Source: Micromonospora phaseoli (GTDB taxonomy: Bacteria; Actinomycetota; Actinomycetes; Mycobacteriales; Micromonosporaceae). From it: 64,000 bases of DNA. Where the stretch lies: assembly GCF_900109115.1 (NCBI RefSeq), contig NZ_FNYV01000004.1:527824-591823 (forward strand), read 5' to 3'. The notes below the pieces were generated by a model that did not search any database, was not told the DNA's origin, and was given only the letters and a program-made list of their open reading frames with translations. A program made the translations under genes and the position numbers. Positions within the stretch are counted from its first letter, which is position 1. Each line of letters starts with the position of its first letter. This document shows, piece by piece, positions 45,775-54,627 of this stretch.

Positions 45775-45798
45775 ACTCTTCTGGAATCAATCAAGTTT
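45775..45798 (-). promoter_or_regulatory. FurA/FurS-type operator at the furA-katG promoter
   Basis: Minus-strand sequence AAACTTGATTGATTCCAGAAGAGT, split here as AAACTTGATTGA and TTCCAGAAGAGT. It closely follows the known mycobacterial FurA and streptomycete FurS boxes, which contain CTTGACT-ATTCCAGAA. It ends 17 bases before the GTG, so the message has a very short leader. Confidence 0.7.
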
Positions 45799-45983
45799 GC
45801 GCCGGCCGCAAACCCGTCGAGGCAGACCCGGCGCCGGATGGTAGGACAGCCCGGCGTCACGACCAAGACACGGGTCGACAGAGGCCACCATCTCGGGGCA
45901 AAGATGCTCGGGTCGACCATACCCGCGCCGAACGCGTACCCACCCCCATGACGGGCTGAACGGAAGATGAAGATCACAACAGT

Positions 45984-47141
45984 TCAGGCCGGCACGGCCA
46001 TCCTCACCTCCTCGCACCGGAGCGCCCGGCCCTCCTCAGCGTCGAAGAGGTACGCGGAGCCGAGGTCGACTCCGAACGTCCGGCGCTCCCCTACCCGGAC
46101 CGCGGCGTTGCCGCCCAGTCGGGCGGTCCAGAGGTTGGCTGCCGGATCGCCGGCGGCCGCCGTGTGCCAAGGTTCACCGGGCGGTTCGAAGAACACCAGC
46201 GTGGCGCCGCCGAGGAACTCGACGGCGGCCACAGTGACGTCCAGCGTGGGAGCCGATTCCGGAGCCGGCCAGGTGAACGCGTCCGGCCGCAGGCCGAGCA
46301 GGACCGAGTCGCCGGCGAGCGTGGCGAGTGACCCGGCGAGCGTGGCGGGTATCGGCCACTGCCGTCCGGCGACCTGGAGCATCGGCGGATCGCCGGCGCT
46401 CACCGGCACCTGGGTGAGGTTCATGCTCGGCGAGCCGATGAAGCCGGCGACGAACGCGTTGACCGGCCGGTGGTAGAGGTCGTGCGGGGTGCCGATCTGA
46501 TGCACGCGGCCGCCCTCGAGCACGGCGATACGATCACCGAGAGTCATCGCCTCGACCTGGTCGTGGGTGACGTAGATCGTGGTGGTGCGGCGCTCGGCAT
46601 GCAGGCGTCGCAGCTCGGCACGCATCGTGACCCGTAGCTGCGCGTCCAGGTTGGACAACGGCTCGTCCATGAGCAGCACGTGCGGATCCCGAACGATGGC
46701 GCGACCGGTCGCCACCCGCTGCCGTTGCCCTCCGGACAGCGCCTTCGGCTTGCGGTCGAGTAACTCGTCGATGCCCAGCAGATGCGCCACGTCCAGGACG
46801 CGCTGCTCGCGGACACGGGCAGGGACGTGACGGAGACGCATGCTGAACGCGAGGTTGTCCCGCACGGACAGATGCGGGTACAGCGCATAGTTCTGAAACA
46901 CCATGGCCACGTCGCGCTCCTTCGGCGCGACGTGGTCGACGACCTCGTCGTCGATCAAGACCGTGCCGCAGGTCGCCTCCTCGAGACCGGCGACGATGCG
47001 CAGCACCGTCGACTTGCCGCAACCCGATGGCCCCACCAGCACCAGGAACTCGCCCTCGTGCACGCTGAGGCTCACTCCGTCGAGCACGCGGGCTCCGCCT
47101 GGGAACACCTTGGTCACGTTGTCGAGCCGAACCGTCGCCAT
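45984..47141 (-). CDS. Sugar ABC importer ATPase, MsiK/UgpC type
   Basis: 385 residues from ATG 47141 with GGGAGAAG upstream; an open extension to 47315 is not used. Walker A GPSGCGKST, Q-loop VFQNYALYPHLSV, signature LSGGQRQRVATGRAI, Walker B HVLLMDEPLSNLDAQ, H-loop IYVTHDQ, then a C-terminal TOBE regulatory domain (VLLGLRPDAF). In Streptomyces one MsiK ATPase energises many CUT1 sugar importers; both CUT1 systems in this window lack an ATPase, so this protein could serve them. It lies 91 bases after hsp20 on the same strand. Confidence 0.93.
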   Translation of the reverse strand: MATVRLDNVTKVFPGGARVLDGVSLSVHEGEFLVLVGPSGCGKSTVLRIVAGLEEATCGTVLIDDEVVDHVAPKERDVAMVFQNYALYPHLSVRDNLAFSMRLRHVPARVREQRVLDVAHLLGIDELLDRKPKALSGGQRQRVATGRAIVRDPHVLLMDEPLSNLDAQLRVTMRAELRRLHAERRTTTIYVTHDQVEAMTLGDRIAVLEGGRVHQIGTPHDLYHRPVNAFVAGFIGSPSMNLTQVPVSAGDPPMLQVAGRQWPIPATLAGSLATLAGDSVLLGLRPDAFTWPAPESAPTLDVTVAAVEFLGGATLVFFEPPGEPWHTAAAGDPAANLWTARLGGNAAVRVGERRTFGVDLGSAYLFDAEEGRALRCEEVRMAVPA

Positions 47142-47232
47142 GGTGCTTCTCCCTTCGGTCTTGCCGGTGCCCATGAGGGCCACGCCGAGCTGCGCCCCGA
47201 GGCCGGCGTGGGAGCCGGCCCCGGGACCTCGA

Positions 47233-47652
47233 TCAGCTCTTCTTTCCGTTCTCGACCTTGACCAAGATCTCCTTAGCGGTGGACGTGGGCTCGCCCACCT
47301 TCGCCGTGATCTCAAGGATCCCGTCGACGTATCGGGCGGTGATGCTCTTCTCCACGACGCCTCTCGGCAGCGGGATCATCCGGAAGAAGGTCCCGTAGTG
47401 GAACTCGGAGCGGGTCTTGTCCAGGTGGGTGGACTCCTTGCGCGCCACGTCGAGCCGCAGTTCGCCGTCTGCGACGGTGATCCGGACGTCCTTGGCCGGG
47501 TCGACCCCGGGCATCTCGGCACGGATGACGTACTGGTCATCTGCCAGGTAGTCCTCGACCCGGATGCCCTGCGCGAGCAGCGGGAACAGGGAGAGGTTGG
47601 CCCAGTCGAACGGCGCCAACGCGCCGCCCCTGAAGCGTGCGATTGTCGACAT
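47233..47652 (-). CDS. Small heat-shock protein, Hsp20 family
   Basis: 139 residues. Alpha-crystallin domain at about 32-130: YLADDQYVIRAEMPGVDPAKDVRITVADGELRLDVARKE, FHYGTFFRMIPLPRGV and DGILEITAKV, with the usual AxLxxGIL-like segment ARYVDGILEI. It works as an ATP-independent holdase in the cytoplasm. I chose the ATG at 47652, with GGAGG 6 bases upstream, over the adjacent GTG at 47655. Confidence 0.93.
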   Translation of the reverse strand: MSTIARFRGGALAPFDWANLSLFPLLAQGIRVEDYLADDQYVIRAEMPGVDPAKDVRITVADGELRLDVARKESTHLDKTRSEFHYGTFFRMIPLPRGVVEKSITARYVDGILEITAKVGEPTSTAKEILVKVENGKKS

Positions 47653-47998
47653 CACGACCTCCTTGTCGTCTCGTCGTCATCTCCATCCGAACTCGCCGCC
47701 CCCAGACCGGGCAGGGCCGATCGGCCCGTCCCGACGGGCCTTTCAGCGCGCACCGGAACAGGCCGGAGGACAACTCACGAATCCGACCGACGAGCCGTGC
47801 AGCCACAGACCCGGCGCAACCTCCTGCACGAGCATCCGGCCGTGGCGAGAGCAGATGTCGGCCTGGCGCGGCCCCGCAGAGGCGAAGGACCCAGGACAGA
47901 GCCCGACCGGCCCTGGCTGGCGGTGGGCCGCATCGGCCACGCTGGAAGGTGCCGGAATCCATCGGGAGATCGCAGCCCAGGCCGGGGAGGCGAGGGTA
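47653..47998. other. Divergent intergenic region between hsp20 and the AMIN-like lipoprotein
   Basis: About 345 bases without a supported gene; a frame continuous with the downstream lipoprotein crosses it but lacks a signal and start site. It contains a GGCCCGTC/GACGGGCC hairpin (47723-47740) followed by TTT on the plus strand, of unknown role. No HAIR or CIRCE heat-shock operator was found. Confidence 0.5.
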
Positions 47999-48625
47999 AT
48001 GAGGCGGTTGAGCAGGGCAGTCACCGCCGCACTGTTGTGCATCGCGACTGCCGGTGTGTTGGGCGGTTGCGGCAACCGCGGCCACGACAACGCCGGCCCG
48101 GCCCAGACCGGCAGTCCAGGTGCATCGGCGCCGACCGACCCGAGCACCCACACGACGTCACCGACCACCCGGCCAGGCAGCGAAGCATCGGCCGGTTGGA
48201 GCACCGGTCCGCTCGCGATCGACCGATCCGTTCCGGTACCGCCGGTGCCGACACTGCTGCGGATCAGGTCGGCAACGCACTCCGGGTACGACCGGATCAC
48301 CTTCGATTTCGCCGGGAGTTTGCCCGGGTACCGGGTCCGCTACGTCGACACCGTCACCGCAGATGCCTCCGGGCGCACCGTCCGGATGCCGGGCCGCCGG
48401 TACCTGCAGATCAGGTTCGAACCAGCTCAGGCTCACAGCGACACCGGCGACCCGGTCACGCCGCGGCGCAGGACGTTCGGATATCCGATGCTGCGCGGCT
48501 ATGTCGTCAACGGCGACTACGAAGGGGTCCTGAACGTCGCACTCGGGCTCGATGACGTGGTCGGGTTCCGAGTCGGGGAGATTCCGGGCACCCCCGGGCG
48601 CATATACCTCGACGTCGCGGCATGA
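47999..48625 (+). CDS. Lipoprotein with AMIN-like domain
   Basis: 208 residues from ATG 47999, preceded by GGAGGCGAGGG. The signal peptide ends in a lipobox, GVLGGC (Cys about 24), followed by a Ser/Thr/Pro-rich linker of about 45 residues. The globular part (about 80-208) has SGYDRITFDFAGSLPGYRVRYVD, YLQIRFEPAQAH, GVLNVALGLDDVVGFRVGE and GRIYLDVA, typical of the actinobacterial AMIN-like domain. It is likely anchored at the outer face of the membrane. Its partner or ligand is unknown. Confidence 0.85.
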   Translation: MRRLSRAVTAALLCIATAGVLGGCGNRGHDNAGPAQTGSPGASAPTDPSTHTTSPTTRPGSEASAGWSTGPLAIDRSVPVPPVPTLLRIRSATHSGYDRITFDFAGSLPGYRVRYVDTVTADASGRTVRMPGRRYLQIRFEPAQAHSDTGDPVTPRRRTFGYPMLRGYVVNGDYEGVLNVALGLDDVVGFRVGEIPGTPGRIYLDVAA

Positions 48626-48659
48626 GGTCGTGAGGTCAGGAACACAGCCGGGAGGAGAT

Positions 48660-48827
48660 ATGACCATCAACTCATCGCGCACGACGATGCGACATGGCCG
48701 CCTGACAGAGGTCGTTCTTGCTGGTGAGGTGGCGCTAGTCTCACCGCCGCATTGTTCACCGGGCAACCGGGGCGGATCGGTACGCTTGGCTGGGTACGAG
48801 CTGTACCCGCAAGCCTCCCCGAGGTGA
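48660..48827 (+). CDS. Small hypothetical protein, 55 residues
   Basis: The ATG at 48660 has a strong ribosome binding site (GGGAGGAG, 3-10 bases upstream) and the frame ends at 48825-48827, two bases before the start of the acyl-CoA oxidase-like gene. The predicted peptide (MTINSSRTTMRHGRLTEVVL...) has no recognised domain and no membrane segment. It could be a leader peptide coupled to translation of the next gene, or an unrelated short protein. Confidence 0.45.
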   Translation: MTINSSRTTMRHGRLTEVVLAGEVALVSPPHCSPGNRGGSVRLAGYELYPQASPR

Positions 48828-48829
48828 CC

Positions 48830-50821
48830 ATGCTCAGTCACGTGCCCGGCCCCATCGACCTCGCCCGCCTGCAGGAAGTGCTCGACGGACCGTGGGCCGA
48901 GGTCCGCGACGCGCACCGGGACGGCCTCGACGCCCGCTTCCTCCCGGTTTACGGCGAGACCGGCGACCAGGCACGTGAGCGGATCAGCCGGTTGCTCACC
49001 GAACTACCCGTCGAGATGGGTATCGCATCGGCCTTCCCCACCGAGTACGGCGGCAGATCCGACGTCGGCGGGTCGATCGTCGCCTGCGAGATGCTGGCGC
49101 AGGTCGACCTGTCCCTGATGGTCAAGGCGGGCGTGCAGTGGGGCCTGTTCGGCGGCGCCGTCCTGGCGCTCGGCACCCGGCGGCACCACGACGCCCACCT
49201 TCGGGACATCGTCTCCGCGAAGACCCTCGGCTGCTTCGCGATGACCGAGACCGGCCACGGCTCCGACGTCCAGCAGCTGCGCACCACCTGCACGTACGAC
49301 CCGCAGACGCAGACCTTCGACCTGCACACCCCGCACGAGGCGGCCCGCAAGGACTACATCGGCAACGCGGCCAGGGACGGGCGGATGGCGGTGGTCTTCG
49401 CGCAGCTGAACACCCAGGGACGGGGGTACGGCGTACACGCGTGGCTGGTCCCGATCCGCGACGCGCAGGGCAACCCGATGCCCGGCGTGACCATCGGCGA
49501 CGCGGGGCCCAAGGCCGGCCTGCTCGGCGTGGACAACGGGCGACTCAGCTTCGACCACGTGCGGGTGCCGCGGGACATGCTGCTGGACCGCTACGGTCAG
49601 GTCGCGCAGGACGGCACGTACTCCAGCCCGATCGAGAACGACTCACGGCGCTTCTTCACCATGCTCGGCACCCTGGTCCGCGGCAGGGTAAGCGTGGGCG
49701 GCGCCGCGTCGGCGGCCACCAAGTCGGCGCTGACCATCGCGGTCCGCTACGGCGACGTCCGCCGCCAGTTCGACCGGCCCGACTCGGAGCGCGAGGTACT
49801 GCTCAACGACTACCTGGCCCACCAGCGCAAGCTGCTGCCCGCCCTGGCGACCACGTACGCGTTGACCTTCGCCCAGGCCGAACTGGTCGCCGCGCTCAAT
49901 GAGGTGCAGGGCGGCGACGGCCCGCCCGACGAGCACCGGCAGCGGGAGCTGGAATCGCGTGCCGCCGGTCTCAAGGCCGCGCAGACCTGGCACGCCACCC
50001 GCACCATCCAGATGTGCCGCGAGGCCTGCGGCGGCGCCGGCTACCTGGCCGAGAACCGGCTACCCAGTCTCAAGGCCGACACCGACGTCTTCACCACGTT
50101 CGAGGGCGACAACACGGTCCTGCTACAGCTGGTGGCCAAGGGGCTGCTCACCGGCTACCGGGACGAGTTCGGCTCGCTGGACGGCTGGGGACGCGCCTCG
50201 TTCGTGGCCGAGCAGGTTCGGGAGATGGTGCTCGAGCGCACCGCCGCGCGGTCACTCATCCAGCGGCTGATCAGCGCCGTGCCCGGCCGCGACGAGGAGA
50301 TCGCCGTCACCGACCGGGGCTGGCAGCTGAAGGTGTTCGAGGACCGCGAGGACCACCTCCTCGAAGGCGCCATCCGCCGCCTCCGCAACGGTGCGGCTGC
50401 CAAGAAGGACCACCCCTTCGACATCTTCAACGACGTCCAGGACCATGTCCTCACGGTCGCCGCCGCACACATCGACCGGGTCACCCTGGAGGCGTTCGTC
50501 GCCGGCATCGAGAACACCACGGACCCGGCGGTCAGGGCGCTGCTCTCCCGCGTCTGTGACCTCTACGCGCTCAGCGTCATCGAGGCCAACAAGGGATGGC
50601 TCCTGGAGCACGGCCGGCTCACCCCGGCCCGCTCCAAGGCGATCACCGCAGTGGTCAACGGCCTGCTCAAGGAGCTGCGTCCGCACCTGCGGACGCTCGT
50701 GGACGGCTTCGCCATCCCGGACTCCTGGCTGCACTGCGCCATCCTGCGCGAGGAATCCGGCCGGCAGGAGACCATGGCGGCCCATGACGCCGCCGCTGAT
50801 CCGCAGGCGATCCCGGCGTAG
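48830..50821 (+). CDS. Acyl-CoA oxidase/dehydrogenase family protein
   Basis: 663 residues, the length of acyl-CoA oxidases rather than simple dehydrogenases (about 380). Flavoenzyme motifs: CFAMTETGHGSDVQQLRTTCTYD, GPKAGLLGVDNGRLSFDHVRVPRDMLLDRYG, and CREACGGAGYLAENRLPSLKADTDVFTTFEGDN, in which the Glu of FEGDN is the expected catalytic base. The C-terminal ACOX domain is helical. It oxidises acyl-CoA to enoyl-CoA in the cytoplasm. I chose the ATG at 48830 (GAGG upstream) rather than an earlier in-frame start at 48752. Confidence 0.9.
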   Translation: MLSHVPGPIDLARLQEVLDGPWAEVRDAHRDGLDARFLPVYGETGDQARERISRLLTELPVEMGIASAFPTEYGGRSDVGGSIVACEMLAQVDLSLMVKAGVQWGLFGGAVLALGTRRHHDAHLRDIVSAKTLGCFAMTETGHGSDVQQLRTTCTYDPQTQTFDLHTPHEAARKDYIGNAARDGRMAVVFAQLNTQGRGYGVHAWLVPIRDAQGNPMPGVTIGDAGPKAGLLGVDNGRLSFDHVRVPRDMLLDRYGQVAQDGTYSSPIENDSRRFFTMLGTLVRGRVSVGGAASAATKSALTIAVRYGDVRRQFDRPDSEREVLLNDYLAHQRKLLPALATTYALTFAQAELVAALNEVQGGDGPPDEHRQRELESRAAGLKAAQTWHATRTIQMCREACGGAGYLAENRLPSLKADTDVFTTFEGDNTVLLQLVAKGLLTGYRDEFGSLDGWGRASFVAEQVREMVLERTAARSLIQRLISAVPGRDEEIAVTDRGWQLKVFEDREDHLLEGAIRRLRNGAAAKKDHPFDIFNDVQDHVLTVAAAHIDRVTLEAFVAGIENTTDPAVRALLSRVCDLYALSVIEANKGWLLEHGRLTPARSKAITAVVNGLLKELRPHLRTLVDGFAIPDSWLHCAILREESGRQETMAAHDAAADPQAIPA

Positions 50822-50860
50822 GCCGGGCGGTCGGCCGGGCGTCGGCCGGAGCGTGTGAAC

Positions 50861-50881
50861 CCGCCGGCGGCTAACCGGCGG
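50861..50881. terminator. Short GC hairpin between convergent genes
   Basis: CCGCCGG / CCGGCGG, a 7-bp stem with a 7-base loop containing the prfC stop codon, between the oxidase and prfC genes. Confidence 0.4.
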
Positions 50882-52457
50882 CGGGGAGTTCGTCCAGGGT
50901 CAGACCGGGGCGACTGTCGCCGATGGAACGCATCCGCCAGCCGCTGGTGAACAGGGCGAGCAGGGCACCGTCCCGCACACGGGTCAGCACCTCGGCGTCA
51001 CCGACGCCGCGTAGTCGTTCCTCGCTGTCGGCGTCGGTGCGACGGGCCACCTGGTAGGGCAGGTGTTCCAGCCGGGTGGTGACACCGAACTCGACGTCGA
51101 GGCGGGCGACGGCGACCTCGAACTGCATGGGCCCGACGGCGGCGAGGACGGGCGCCTGCTCGCCGCGGCGGTCGGAGCGCAGGACCTGGACGACGCCTTC
51201 GGCGTCGAGCTGTTCGACGCCGCGGCGGAAGCGTTTGAAGGTGGAGGAGTCGGCGGCCCGGAGCACGGCGAAGTGCTCGGGGACGAACGACGGCAGCGGC
51301 GGGAACGTCACGGCCGGGCCGTCGTGCAGGGTGTCGCCGATGCCGAGGGCGGTGGCGTTGACCAGACCGATCACGTCGCCGGGGTACGCCTCGTCGATGG
51401 TCTCCCGGTTGGCGCCGAACATCTGCTGGGCGTACTTGGTGGCGAAGGGCCGGCCGGTGCCCGCGTGGGTGACGCTCATGCCACGGGTGAACCGCCCCGA
51501 GCAGACCCGGATGAAGGCGAGCTGGTCGCGGTGGGCCTTGTTCATGTTGGCTTGGATCTTGAAGACAAAGCCGGCGAACGGGGCATCGACCGGTCGCGGT
51601 GTGCCGGTGACGTCGGGCCGTGGGCCGGGTGCGGGAGCATGGGTGGCGAGGACGTCGAGCAGTTGCCGTACGCCGAAGTTGGCGACCGCGGCGCCGAACA
51701 GGACCGGAGTGCTGGTGGCCGCGGCGAAGGCGGCCTGGTCGTGATCGGCCCCGGTGAGGGCGAGCAGCTCCAGCTCCTCGATCGTGCGGTGCCAGTCCTG
51801 GCCGTAGCGTCGCGCCGCCTGCTCCGGGTCGAGGTGCTCCTCGATGGCCGCGGTGGCACCGCCAGGGGTGCGGCGGAAGGCGGTCATCTGACCGGTGCGA
51901 CGGTCGACGACACCATGGAACTCTCCGGCGACGCCGACCGGCCAGGTGACCGGCGTGGGGCGCAACTTGATCCGTTGTTCGATCTCGTCCAGCAGGGCGA
52001 GAGGTTCGCGGCCGGGACGGTCCCACTTGTTGATGAAGGTGATGACGGGAATCCGGCGGGCGCGGCAGACCTCGAACAGCTTCAGGGTCTGCGGTTCGAG
52101 GCCCTTGGCGGCGTCGAGGAGCATCACGGCACAGTCCACGGCGGTGAGGACCCGGTAGGTGTCCTCCGAGAAATCGGCGTGCCCGGGGGTGTCGAGCAGG
52201 TTCACGACCAGGTCGCGGTAGGCGAACTGCAGGACGGCGGAGGTGATCGAGATGCCGCGCTGCTGCTCCATCGCCATCCAGTCGGAGACCACACCCTTGC
52301 GGCCGGCCTTGCCGTGCACCGCGCCGGCCTCCCCGATCACCTGGGCGTGCAGGGCGAGCGCCTCGGTGATGGTGGACTTCCCGGCATCGGGGTGCGAGAT
52401 CACCGCGAATGTTCGCCGCCGGGCCGCCTCGGCGGCGACGCCGGTCGTGGTTGCCAT
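50871..52457 (-). CDS. prfC: Peptide chain release factor 3
   Basis: 528 residues from ATG 52457 (a GTG at 52478 would add seven residues), close to the 529 of the E. coli protein. GTPase motifs: SHPDAGKST (P-loop), [27 protein letters not shown]. Later domains show [24 protein letters not shown] and [19 protein letters not shown], typical of RF3. It removes RF1/RF2 from the ribosome after peptide release. No obvious cotranscribed partner. Confidence 0.95.
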   Translation of the reverse strand: MATTTGVAAEAARRRTFAVISHPDAGKSTITEALALHAQVIGEAGAVHGKAGRKGVVSDWMAMEQQRGISITSAVLQFAYRDLVVNLLDTPGHADFSEDTYRVLTAVDCAVMLLDAAKGLEPQTLKLFEVCRARRIPVITFINKWDRPGREPLALLDEIEQRIKLRPTPVTWPVGVAGEFHGVVDRRTGQMTAFRRTPGGATAAIEEHLDPEQAARRYGQDWHRTIEELELLALTGADHDQAAFAAATSTPVLFGAAVANFGVRQLLDVLATHAPAPGPRPDVTGTPRPVDAPFAGFVFKIQANMNKAHRDQLAFIRVCSGRFTRGMSVTHAGTGRPFATKYAQQMFGANRETIDEAYPGDVIGLVNATALGIGDTLHDGPAVTFPPLPSFVPEHFAVLRAADSSTFKRFRRGVEQLDAEGVVQVLRSDRRGEQAPVLAAVGPMQFEVAVARLDVEFGVTTRLEHLPYQVARRTDADSEERLRGVGDAEVLTRVRDGALLALFTSGWRMRSIGDSRPGLTLDELPAAG

Positions 52458-52621
52458 CGCCGGCACTCCCCACCCCACTTCTGCTCGATCCGCCGAACCG
52501 GCACAATACCCCTCACGTCAGGGTCGCCCCGCTCGGTAGCGGATCGCGCGCAGGATCAGTCCGGTCCACCGGTCGACTGTCTTCCAGGCTAGCCGGCACC
52601 ACGTCGAGCCCCGGATGCCCG

Positions 52622-52768
52622 GCACTGATTCCCGAGGCGATCAGCTTCTCCATCCTGGCCGGGGTGGATCCCCGCGTCGGGCTGTTCGCCTCGTTCACCA
52701 TGGCCCTGGTCTCGATCTGCGGTGGTCGGCCGGCGATGATCAGCACGGCGACCGACGCGATCGCCTGA
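52622..52768 (+). pseudogene. SulP-family anion transporter remnant
   Basis: About 48 residues, [29 protein letters not shown]...[15 protein letters not shown], match a highly conserved N-terminal stretch of SulP transporters, where it is followed by several hundred more residues. Here a stop follows at once, and no upstream start, first helix or downstream continuation is visible in any frame. I read it as a leftover of a gene lost by deletion. Confidence 0.75.
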
Positions 52769-52867
52769 CCGTGCCCGAGCGGGGGAAGGCCACGGAAACA
52801 CCGGCCAGGCTCCTGGGCCCGCGTCTAGGGTCAGGGCGACGCATCATCAGTGACACCGGGACAACCC

Positions 52868-53806
52868 ATGGATGCATTCCTCGATGCGATGTGGGACACC
52901 CGCACGGTGACCGGCCGGCTGGTGACCAGCATCGCCATGATCGTGGTGGCGGTCCTGCTCGCGATCATCGCAGGCCGCCTGTCCACCCGCCGGGTGGACG
53001 ACGCGCACAACCGCTACTACCTGCGTAAGGCGCTGCACTACGTCACGGTCGCGGTACTGCTGATCGGTCTGGCCGTTCTCTGGCGACCGTTCGCCGGGCG
53101 GATCGGCCTGGTCGTCGGTCTGGCAGCCGTTGGCCTGGCCCTGGCGATGCAGGAGGTCATCGGGGCGTTCGCCGGCTGGATCAGCATCCTCACCGGACGC
53201 CAGTACCGGGTGGGCGATCGGATCCAGATGTGCGGCGTACGCGGCGACGTCCTCGACATCACGCCGCTGCGTACCCGGATCCTGGAGAGCGGGTCGTCCA
53301 CCGACCCGGAGTCCTGGATCCGGGGACGGCAGTACACCGGGCGGGTCGTGTCCCTGTCCAACCGGTTCGTGTTCACCACGCCCGTCTACAACAGCAGTAC
53401 CGTGCTCGATCACCTCTGGGAGGAACTCACCCTGCCCATCCCGTACCAGTCGGACTGGCACCTGGCCGAACGGATCCTGCACGAGGAGGCCGAATCGACC
53501 TCCGCCACCGCCGAGGCGCAGCGCGCGATCAGCCAGATGCGGCACCGATACCCCGTCGCCGAAGCAGAGGTCGACGCGCGGGTCTTCGTCCGGGCCACCC
53601 CGAACTGGGTGGAGCTGACCGCACGCTTCGTCGTGCCCGTGCGCTCCGCTCGTCAGGTCAAGGACCAGGTCACCCGCCGCGTCCTGGACCGCCTAGCCGA
53701 ACACGGACTGCGCGTGGCCTCCGTCACCCAGGACATCACCGTCCACCCGCCCGCACGGGCCAACCCCACCATCGGCGGGCAACACGACGACCCTCGACCG
53801 CAGTAA
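52868..53806 (+). CDS. Mechanosensitive ion channel, MscS family
   Basis: 312 residues from ATG 52868 with GGGA upstream (a GTG at 52850 is possible). Membrane helices at about 13-33 and 58-75, then the pore-lining TM3 region GLVVGLAAVGLALAMQEVIGAFAGWISIL followed by the beta domain (YRVGDRIQMCGVRGDVLDITPLRTRI). The C-terminal alpha/beta domain carries repeated His and Glu. It releases solutes on hypo-osmotic shock. It lacks the additional helices of larger MscS-like proteins. Confidence 0.9.
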   Translation: MDAFLDAMWDTRTVTGRLVTSIAMIVVAVLLAIIAGRLSTRRVDDAHNRYYLRKALHYVTVAVLLIGLAVLWRPFAGRIGLVVGLAAVGLALAMQEVIGAFAGWISILTGRQYRVGDRIQMCGVRGDVLDITPLRTRILESGSSTDPESWIRGRQYTGRVVSLSNRFVFTTPVYNSSTVLDHLWEELTLPIPYQSDWHLAERILHEEAESTSATAEAQRAISQMRHRYPVAEAEVDARVFVRATPNWVELTARFVVPVRSARQVKDQVTRRVLDRLAEHGLRVASVTQDITVHPPARANPTIGGQHDDPRPQ

Positions 53807-54055
53807 CCGTTCCCAGCGCCGGGATGCTCGTGTCCTGGGCCGGACGCGGGGCACCTCGTGGGCGGCTCATGCCGCGATCACCGCCCGGTCGACTATCGCG
53901 CTACCCCCGGCCCGGACGAGGAAAACGCTGGTCAATCGGCTGACACGGTCCGATGCCGCAATGTCACGCGACCGTCATGCGTTCGCGCGGCTGCCGTCAT
54001 TCCCCCGGGCATCTCTGGGAACAGGCACCTTTTCGGCGGCGTGACGAGGGAGGCG

Positions 54056-54487
54056 ATGAGCATGACCAACCAGCACGGCATCCGACGGGCGGCGATCGCC
54101 ACCGGCCTGGCGGCCGTCCTGGTCGTCACAGGTTGCACCCACGAGCCGGTGGCCGACCCGCCAGCCCGGCCCGGGGCTACGAGCCCGCCGAGCACTCTGA
54201 CGCGGGTCGCGGTCGGCGACCAGATGACCGTCACCGCGGCCGTCGACCGGATCGTCGACGACGCGCTCGTGGTACGGGACGTCGACCTGACCGAGGGCAC
54301 GCTCCTCGTGCTGACCGAGCAGGCCGTCGATGCGTCCCCGCCGCAGTTGGTCACCGTCGAGGGTACGGTCGTCCGTTTCTCGTACCGTGACCTCGCGGCC
54401 CACCACCGCCTGTCCGACCGGGAGGCGTACCGCCCGTTCGAGGGGCAGAAGGCGCTGGTGGCCAGCCGGGTGACCGTGTGGCGGTGA
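54056..54487 (+). CDS. Small lipoprotein of unknown function
   Basis: 143 residues from ATG 54056, preceded by GAGGGAGG; the signal peptide ends in a lipobox VVTGC (Cys about 24), then a Pro-rich linker. The remaining ~90 residues (VGDQMTVTAAVDRIVDDALVVRDVDLTEGTLLVLT...) look like a small beta-barrel (OB-like) domain. No family assigned. It lies 140 bases before the copper cluster on the same strand. Confidence 0.72.
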   Translation: MSMTNQHGIRRAAIATGLAAVLVVTGCTHEPVADPPARPGATSPPSTLTRVAVGDQMTVTAAVDRIVDDALVVRDVDLTEGTLLVLTEQAVDASPPQLVTVEGTVVRFSYRDLAAHHRLSDREAYRPFEGQKALVASRVTVWR

Positions 54488-54627
54488 CGGCCTCCTGGTG
54501 GACCGGGCCAGCCACATTCTGAGATTCGGGGGCCGAGCGGGAACTCGGGGCGGGTTGCCGCGACTAGACGAATGTGCGTGCCGCAGCGACGGGTCTCGGC
54601 ACCGTCCCCCCGAAAGGTCGTCCCGCC

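Noticed and set aside
47564..47998. Upstream extension of the AMIN-like lipoprotein frame
   Set aside because: It would place the lipobox signal in the middle of the protein and overlaps hsp20; ATG 47999 has a strong ribosome binding site.
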